The notes beneath the pieces were generated by a model. That model was not told the DNA's origin. It searched no databases and was given only the letters and a program-made list of their open reading frames with translations. A DNA stretch of 19,444 nucleotides, from positions 1 through 19,444 of the forward strand of contig CAIVOB010000155.1 of the NCBI GenBank assembly GCA_903907475.1. The letters are read 5' to 3'. Each line of letters starts with the position of its first letter. Position 1 is the stretch's first letter. This document shows, piece by piece, positions 14,381 to 19,444 of this stretch. Source of the stretch: Candidatus Omnitrophota bacterium (GTDB lineage Bacteria > Omnitrophota > Gorgyraeia > Gygaellales > Profunditerraquicolaceae). Position numbers and translations under genes: made by a program.

Positions 14381-16292
14381 CTTCCGTCGATTTTAAAGGA
14401 ACTTCCGCGCTAGCCGGCGTCTTTAATTGCGGGCCTGACTCCGGAATTACTGCTGCTGAAGTTACCGGTGATTCCACTTTTGCTACTGGCAAAGCTTCTT
14501 TATTAACATTAGCTTCTATATTAACACTAGTTTCTTTATTAACTTCTTTATTAACTTCTTTTTTTTCTTCAGAAATTACCGGAGTTTCAATCTTCGGAGC
14601 AACAATTTTCTTCTTAAAAACCAAAAGCTGCACGGAATAAGGAGCAATTTCCAGATTTTCAATATAATCCTGATTAAAATCCACGTCTTTGTTCAACTTT
14701 TCTTTAAACTCACAATCACGCTGGCAGCTGCTATCTACGATATATTGTTTTAACTCATAAATTTCCTTTAATCCTTTAAGCGTCAGCTTTAATTTCCGGT
14801 TCACCCCCGAAAATTTATTAAGCTGATTATTTAATTCTAGCGCTTGAGTAAATAAAGCTTTAACTTTCGGGCTCAGGCGTAAAGTAGCAATATCCAACTG
14901 TCCGGAAAGAATCTTTTTTATGCGCTCGGACTTAACAATTTCTAAGACCGTTTTCCGCTCGGCAATACTTAAATTAACGATATTACGCGAAAGATAATTT
15001 AAAGCGCCCTGAGGATCCAAATAATTATAAATTAAAAGCGCGCAATAATCCGGAGATTTAGTCGCCAGGACCCCCACAAACTCATCATTAAATTTAGTGG
15101 TTAATAAATCACTGCCCAACAAATTAAACATCTGAAAAATATTATAAATTGATTTCTGGTATCCTTTAGATTCCAAACGCCCCAAATCAATCCCCACCGC
15201 ACCTAAATTTCTCGTAATCTGGTCGCGCGCCGTGCCGAAATCTTCCAAACAAAAATAAATCTGATTATCAATTCCGGCTTCATACATATTTTTAATCCGC
15301 GCCGGAATAAAACTGGCAGCAATATTAGCAAGCTTACCTCTTTGAGCTAAAATATTAGCCTGCGCGTCAAAATTCCATTCATCAATAATTAAAGGAAGGT
15401 GCACATCAAAACGAAAATAACCCAACCATTCCCGCAGAAGCTTCACGAATGATTTATTATAAATTGTCTCCTGTTTTTCTTCTTGCGGATCAGTGGAATA
15501 TGCATGCCAAGAAATAAAATCCAGCGGTAAATGATAACTATCGCAATATTTAATCAGCTCATAAATCAAGCTCTTCTCCGGAGTAAGAATATTATTAGGT
15601 TCAATATTCCCAAACCAACAACTTACTGCCGGACCTCCCAAAGGAATCACAATTTTAGTTTCCGCGCGTAATTCATTCACCGCTTCTCCGACTGCCCGGT
15701 AGAGATTGAAATATTCACTTCTTTCGCCTAAGAAAAAGTCCGCTAAGTCCGGAGCGTTCCAAACTTCATACCAAATATTATATTTTTTCTCAACACTAAG
15801 CTTACGGATAATATCTTTAACCAGCGTTTTATAAATTTTTAAATTATGCGGCGGGCTATTCTTATCCCAGACCCTGCCCAAACCCGAAGGCGTGCCGAAT
15901 AAATCTAAAATTATGATTCCCCCGGCTTGATTTATCTTTTTAATTACTCCCTCATAATTATCTAAAAGCTTAGCTTGCGCTGCCGGATCTTTAGCTAATT
16001 CATCAATTTCCCAAAGATTATACTGTAAACGATAAAAATTATTCCAGCCCAAATCAGTTGCCCAGGAGTCCAGAACCTCCTGTGCCGCTAATACCTGCGG
16101 AAAAGTCGCATCGCGATGTTTACCCATTCCGCTTAAATCAATATTGGCTTTGAATATTTTAGGAAGAATTACCGCGGGAGAGTTAAAATCTAAATCTATT
16201 TCTAATTCATCCGGAGTTTGCGCGAAAACATAAACCACCGAAAAAAATAACAAAAAAATTACAGCTGACAACAATCCTTTTATTTTTTTCAT
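14364..16292 (-). CDS. Secreted GH39-like TIM-barrel protein lacking the acid/base Glu
   Basis: This encodes 642 residues. A signal peptide ends VFAQ (about residue 24). Residues 45-390 read as a GH39-type TIM barrel: a WYEVWNAPDLADFF strand at 174-187, GGPA near 219, ISWHAYS at 260-266 and IIDEWNF at 302-308. In GH39 enzymes the first motif is normally WNEP, with Glu as acid/base; here it is Ala180 (codon GCT). The nucleophile-type Glu305 in DEWN is kept. Residues 390-560 form a second, beta-rich and helical part. The tail from about 565 is low-complexity, rich in Lys, Glu, Val, Asn and Pro. It starts directly after the ymdB stop and overlaps xseA, so it shares the housekeeping transcript. 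It may be a carbohydrate-binding pseudoenzyme or use another residue. The true substrate is unknown. Confidence 0.7.
   Translation of the reverse strand: MKKIKGLLSAVIFLLFFSVVYVFAQTPDELEIDLDFNSPAVILPKIFKANIDLSGMGKHRDATFPQVLAAQEVLDSWATDLGWNNFYRLQYNLWEIDELAKDPAAQAKLLDNYEGVIKKINQAGGIIILDLFGTPSGLGRVWDKNSPPHNLKIYKTLVKDIIRKLSVEKKYNIWYEVWNAPDLADFFLGERSEYFNLYRAVGEAVNELRAETKIVIPLGGPAVSCWFGNIEPNNILTPEKSLIYELIKYCDSYHLPLDFISWHAYSTDPQEEKQETIYNKSFVKLLREWLGYFRFDVHLPLIIDEWNFDAQANILAQRGKLANIAASFIPARIKNMYEAGIDNQIYFCLEDFGTARDQITRNLGAVGIDLGRLESKGYQKSIYNIFQMFNLLGSDLLTTKFNDEFVGVLATKSPDYCALLIYNYLDPQGALNYLSRNIVNLSIAERKTVLEIVKSERIKKILSGQLDIATLRLSPKVKALFTQALELNNQLNKFSGVNRKLKLTLKGLKEIYELKQYIVDSSCQRDCEFKEKLNKDVDFNQDYIENLEIAPYSVQLLVFKKKIVAPKIETPVISEEKKEVNKEVNKETSVNIEANVNKEALPVAKVESPVTSAAVIPESGPQLKTPASAEVPLKSTEDAKSK
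14495..14562 (-). repeat. Short coding repeat in the tail of the GH39-like protein
   Basis: On the minus strand, GAAGTTAATAAA occurs twice in a row and is followed by two degenerate copies. This encodes KEVNKEVNKE and related units in the disordered tail. It looks like simple in-frame expansion, with an A-run beside it. Confidence 0.6.
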
Positions 16293-17072
16293 TTAAAGTT
16301 TTTTCTGCACCCTCAAAATTGAGAGCGCTTTACCGGAAACCTCGTCAATTTCAACCAATACGCCGTGTAATTGCACATTACCTTCAGCGACTTCAAATTT
16401 TATCGGAATCGCGCTCAAAAATCGCGTCAAAACATCTTCCACTCTGCGGCCAATCACGGAATCATACGGCCCGGTCATTCCCACGTCAGTAATATAAGCC
16501 GTGCCTCGCGGGAGAATTTTCTCATCCGCGGTCTGGATATGCGTATGCGTGCCAAAAATTGCCGAAACTTTACCATCCAAATACCAACCTAAAGCTACTT
16601 TTTCCGAAGTCGCTTCAGCGTGAATATCGACAATAATAATCTTTGTTTCTTTGGCCAACTCCTGCGCCGCCTTCAGAGCAGTTTTAAAAGGACAATCTAA
16701 AGCTTCCATAAAAACTCGGCCATTAACATTAATCACCCCGAGGGTAACGCCCGATTTAGTTTTAAATAATTTTGCCCCACTGCCCGGAGCGCCGCTGGGA
16801 TAATTTAACGGCCGTAAAATACGTTCCTCCTGATTAATCAGTTCAAAGATTTCGCTTTTTTTCCAAATGTGGTCTCCGGAGGTAAGCACGTCCACCCCGG
16901 AAGATAACAGCTCCGCGGCAACTTTAGCCGTGATCCCTGAACCTCCGGAAGCGTTTTCAGCATTAGCAATCACAAAATCCACGGCAAATTCTTGCCGCAA
17001 CGGGACGACTAATTTTTTTATTGCCTCCCGGCCCGGGCTACCAACAATATCCCCAATTAACAGTACTTTCAT
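16293..17072 (-). CDS. ymdB: YmdB-family metallophosphoesterase (TIGR00282)
   Basis: This encodes 259 residues, the usual length. Members hydrolyse 2',3'-cyclic nucleotides and influence RNA turnover, biofilm and motility in Bacillus. Metal ligands are visible: Asp8 (IGDIVGSPGR), Glu39-Asn40 (NAENASGG), His68 (GDHIW), His151 (DIHAEATSEK) and His176/His178 (GTHTHIQTAD). The conserved GTAYITDVGMTGPYDSVIG is intact. In the GNH motif the Asn is Asp67 here, at a metal-contacting position. The gene follows rny by 16 bases, the same pairing as rny-ymdB in Firmicutes, which supports linked roles in RNA metabolism. Confidence 0.93.
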   Translation of the reverse strand: MKVLLIGDIVGSPGREAIKKLVVPLRQEFAVDFVIANAENASGGSGITAKVAAELLSSGVDVLTSGDHIWKKSEIFELINQEERILRPLNYPSGAPGSGAKLFKTKSGVTLGVINVNGRVFMEALDCPFKTALKAAQELAKETKIIIVDIHAEATSEKVALGWYLDGKVSAIFGTHTHIQTADEKILPRGTAYITDVGMTGPYDSVIGRRVEDVLTRFLSAIPIKFEVAEGNVQLHGVLVEIDEVSGKALSILRVQKKL

Positions 17073-17088
17073 TTTTCGCCTTTTTTAA

Positions 17089-18645
17089 TTACTTTGCGTA
17101 TTCAATCACTCGCAACTCTCGAATCACGGTAACTTTAATTTGCCCCGGATATTCCATACCTTCTTCAATTTTTTTCCGGATATCCCTGGCCATCGTGACA
17201 GCGTCATTATCATTAATCTTTTCCGGTTGCACAATCACGCGAATTTCACGCCCCGCTTGAATAGCAAAAGATTTTTCCACGCCTTTAAAAAGATTCGCGA
17301 TCGATTCTAATTTATCTAAACGTTTAACATAAATCTCTAATGTTTCTCGTCTTGCTCCGGGGCGCGCCGCGCTCACGGCATCCGCGGCGACCGCTAAAAC
17401 CGCGTATAAGCTTTGCGGTTGTGCCTCTTCATGATGCGATTCAATCGCTCCCACCACTTCTACGGATTCATTATACTTTTTCGCCAAATCCGCGCCTAAT
17501 TTAGCATGCGTTCCTTCAACCTGATGATCCACAGCTTTACCGATATCATGCAAAAGGCCAATTCTCCGGCCAAGCTTGAAATCTAACCCTAACTCCGAAG
17601 CCATAATTCCCAATAAAAAGGAAACTTCTTTAGAATGTTGCAAAGCATTTTGACCGTAACTAGTGCGATATCTTAAACGCCCCAAGAGTTTAATAATCTC
17701 CGGGTGTAAACCATTAACCCCCGCTTCAAAAGCCGCCCGCTCACCTTCTTCGCGAATTTTTTCATCCATCTCTTTTTTAGTTTTCTCTACGATTTCTTCA
17801 ATGCGGCCCGGATGAATCCGGCCATCGGAAATAAGTTTTTCTAAACTTAAACGCGCGATCTCTCGGCGCACAGCGTCAAAACCGGACAAGGTTACTGCTC
17901 CGGGAGTATCATCAATAATAACATCAATCCCCGTCGCCATTTCTAAAGCCCGGATATTCCTACCCTCGCGGCCGATGATGCGGCCTTTCATTTCATCATT
18001 AGGTAAAGTAACCACGCTCACCGTCGATTCTACCGTATGCTCAGCCGCGCAGCGCTGAATCGCTAAGCTAATAATCTCCCGCGCTTTTTTATCGGCGATC
18101 GTGCGCACTTCCTCTTCCTGACGCCGGATAAACACTGCCTTTTCATTATTTAACTCTTCATTTAAGCGCCCCAGCAAAATTTGCTTGGCCTCTTCCGCCG
18201 AAAGCGAAGAAATCTTCTGTAGGCGTTCTTTTTCTTCCGCGACTAAAGCCAGCAACTGATTATCTTTTAATTTTAAAGCTTCTTCTTGTTTCTTTAAAAC
18301 ATCATTCCGGGCATCAATTTCTTTTTCTTTTTTCTCCAAGAGATCTAAACGCCGATCGATATTTTCTTCTTTTTGGGTTAATCTTTTTTCCAGATTAACA
18401 ATCTCTAATTTACGGTCTTTAATCTCCCGTTCAAAATCCTGCCGCATCCGGTAGAGCAAGTCTTTAGCTTCTAACTCCGCCTCCCGCCGCTTGTCAAGAA
18501 CCTCTTTTTTAGCCGCGTCTAAAATGTGCTCCGCTTCAACTTCCGCGCTTTTAAGTTTTTTTTCGGCAATATAAATTCTTAAGAAATACCCGCAATAAGC
18601 GGTAACCACGGAAATAAATATCAGGATTACTATGTTAAGAATCAT
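17089..18645 (-). CDS. rny: Ribonuclease Y
   Basis: This encodes 518 residues, full length. An N-terminal membrane helix (about 3-24) anchors it to the inner membrane. A long charged coiled coil spans about 30-195. The KH domain carries GRIIGREGRNIRALE at 221-235. The HD domain has His337 and His366-Asp367 (LLHDIGK), with a metal-dependent endoribonuclease active site. Family members initiate mRNA decay. The ATG has AGGAGG six bases upstream. Located between 5-formyl-THF cyclo-ligase and ymdB. Confidence 0.97.
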   Translation of the reverse strand: MILNIVILIFISVVTAYCGYFLRIYIAEKKLKSAEVEAEHILDAAKKEVLDKRREAELEAKDLLYRMRQDFEREIKDRKLEIVNLEKRLTQKEENIDRRLDLLEKKEKEIDARNDVLKKQEEALKLKDNQLLALVAEEKERLQKISSLSAEEAKQILLGRLNEELNNEKAVFIRRQEEEVRTIADKKAREIISLAIQRCAAEHTVESTVSVVTLPNDEMKGRIIGREGRNIRALEMATGIDVIIDDTPGAVTLSGFDAVRREIARLSLEKLISDGRIHPGRIEEIVEKTKKEMDEKIREEGERAAFEAGVNGLHPEIIKLLGRLRYRTSYGQNALQHSKEVSFLLGIMASELGLDFKLGRRIGLLHDIGKAVDHQVEGTHAKLGADLAKKYNESVEVVGAIESHHEEAQPQSLYAVLAVAADAVSAARPGARRETLEIYVKRLDKLESIANLFKGVEKSFAIQAGREIRVIVQPEKINDNDAVTMARDIRKKIEEGMEYPGQIKVTVIRELRVIEYAK

Positions 18646-18691
18646 TTCTTTCCTCCTAAGTTAAAGCTAAATTAAATTGATTTGTAAAAAA

Positions 18692-19282
18692 TTAGGAGAA
18701 GATAACTTCTTTGACGCTTACATCAAAACTGCTGGTGGGAACACGGGGTAAGATTTGAAAACGAAAAGCCAAACCAATAGAAGGCGTGTTTGCGGAAATT
18801 TTTGCCAAGAAACGATCATAACAACCTTTGCCGCGGCCAAGGCGTCTCCCCTTTTTATCAAAAGCCAATCCGGGAACAATCACCAGGTCCAAATCTTCAG
18901 CCTTAACTAAAGATTCTACCACCGGCTCAAGTACGCCATAAGGACCTTTTTTTAATTTAGCCTCACCTGCCAACACGGCCGGATGCATCGTTTCTTTATC
19001 TTTTCTACAAACTGGCACGCAAACAAGCTTGCCTATTTTTTGAGCTTTCTTAATCATTTCTTGTGTATTTACTTCCCCACCAAAAGCGATATAAAACATC
19101 ACGATCTTCGCCCGCTTAAAAACCTTATTCCTTAAAAGTTTATTTTGAATAATCTTACTTTTTCGGTTTCGGTCTTCCTCCTTCTGAATTTTCAACTGCT
19201 TAAGAATTTTACTACGAATTCGAGTTTTTGTCAATCTTACCGGAAACTGAAAACCTAAATCTTTTTTCATGCTTTTCAACAT
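18692..19282 (-). CDS. 5-formyltetrahydrofolate cyclo-ligase
   Basis: This encodes 196 residues from the ATG at 19282, which has AGG 7 bases upstream; a TTG at 19306 would overlap the preceding gene. The enzyme converts 5-formyl-THF to 5,10-methenyl-THF with ATP in the cytoplasm. The C-terminal VIVPGLAFDKKGRRLGRGKGCYDRFL is the family hallmark (folate and ATP-binding loop). KTRIRSKILKQL marks the usual N-terminus and IVMFYIAFGGEVNT the substrate region. The order with rny downstream is common in this neighbourhood type. The gap to the preceding NifU-like stop is 14 bases, and 46 bases separate it from rny. I looked for a 6S RNA in that gap, as found beside this gene in Proteobacteria; it is too short. 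Confidence 0.93.
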   Translation of the reverse strand: MLKSMKKDLGFQFPVRLTKTRIRSKILKQLKIQKEEDRNRKSKIIQNKLLRNKVFKRAKIVMFYIAFGGEVNTQEMIKKAQKIGKLVCVPVCRKDKETMHPAVLAGEAKLKKGPYGVLEPVVESLVKAEDLDLVIVPGLAFDKKGRRLGRGKGCYDRFLAKISANTPSIGLAFRFQILPRVPTSSFDVSVKEVIFS

Positions 19283-19296
19283 AAATGCGCCTAATT

Positions 19297-19444
19297 TTAT
19301 AGACAAGTCTCGCCGTCATGATGATGGGCTTTATCACTAAACGGTATCGGCCGGCCTTGTTTTTGATAATAATCTTTTAAAGCCGAACGTAGCGCTTCTT
19401 CCGCTAAAACCGAACAGTGCATTTTTTTAGGAGGTAGCCCCCCC
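19297..19444 (-). CDS. NifU/IscU-like Fe-S cluster scaffold protein, C-terminal fragment
   Basis: The frame enters from the right edge and stops at TAA 19299-19297. It reads GGLPPKKMHCSVLAEEALRSALKDYY and then a short His-rich tail ending GETCL. The LPP-x-K-x-HCS-x-LAE-A motif is the conserved C-terminal cluster-binding Cys region of IscU/NifU scaffolds, which assemble Fe-S clusters. The rest lies outside the window. It heads the visible part of the housekeeping cluster and could help supply clusters to the ferredoxin subunit encoded downstream. Confidence 0.85.
   Translation of the reverse strand, partial: GGLPPKKMHCSVLAEEALRSALKDYYQKQGRPIPFSDKAHHHDGETCL

Noticed and set aside
14549..14560. 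Programmed frameshift at the A-run in the tail of the GH39-like protein
   Set aside because: The run of eight As sits in a frame that stays open to the normal stop; no stimulatory hairpin or alternative long frame is evident.
18646..18691. 6S RNA beside the 5-formyl-THF cyclo-ligase gene
   Set aside because: The gap is only 46 bases and shows no long hairpin.

Overview
The window comes from an uncultured, anaerobic, Gram-negative (diderm) bacterium of low to moderate GC. The outer-membrane assembly genes, the 2-oxoacid:ferredoxin oxidoreductase, RNase Y/YmdB and the non-mevalonate isoprenoid gene dxs fit a candidate phylum such as Omnitrophota. That assignment is inference from gene content; no marker here fixes the taxonomy.

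Layout, left to right. (1) At 1-243 lies the C-terminal end of an IS200-like (Y1, REP-associated) transposase on the + strand. (2) At 244-531 is a regulatory leader: a promoter, a class-I c-di-GMP (GEMM-I) riboswitch with a GNRA loop and a GCAAAG motif, an overlapping intrinsic terminator with a possible competing antiterminator, and a second terminator-like hairpin. It leads into a 98-codon gene for a small secreted protein. (3) Converging on it from the right is a four-gene minus-strand surface operon (6695 down to 841). It encodes a three-module secreted beta protein, a pilin-like subunit, a PapD-like periplasmic chaperone and a large outer-membrane protein. The last combines a TPR-like segment, a secretin-type N-terminal domain, a long beta-barrel and two C-terminal SdrD_B-like modules. 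The operon has its own sigma-70-type promoter and an attenuator-like leader with a well-formed 24-codon leader ORF running through the terminator. (4) From 19444 down to 7200 is one long, tightly packed minus-strand housekeeping cluster: nifU-like (partial), 5-formyl-THF cyclo-ligase, rny, ymdB, a secreted GH39-like protein, xseA, xseB, dxs, korD, korA, korB, korC and gltX. It ends in a strong branched terminator at 7120-7047.

How it works together. The housekeeping cluster links Fe-S assembly, folate, RNA turnover, DNA repair, isoprenoid synthesis, ferredoxin-linked 2-oxoacid metabolism and tRNA charging; most neighbours overlap or touch. The left part looks like a surface-fibre (chaperone/usher-like) system. 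The riboswitch-controlled small protein carries an N-terminal strand resembling that of the pilin-like subunit, so c-di-GMP may set how much of a fibre-related component is made. The riboswitch architecture predicts an OFF switch. The usher-like protein differs from classical ushers in its secretin-type N domain and TPR, and I regard this locus as the most interesting part of the window.
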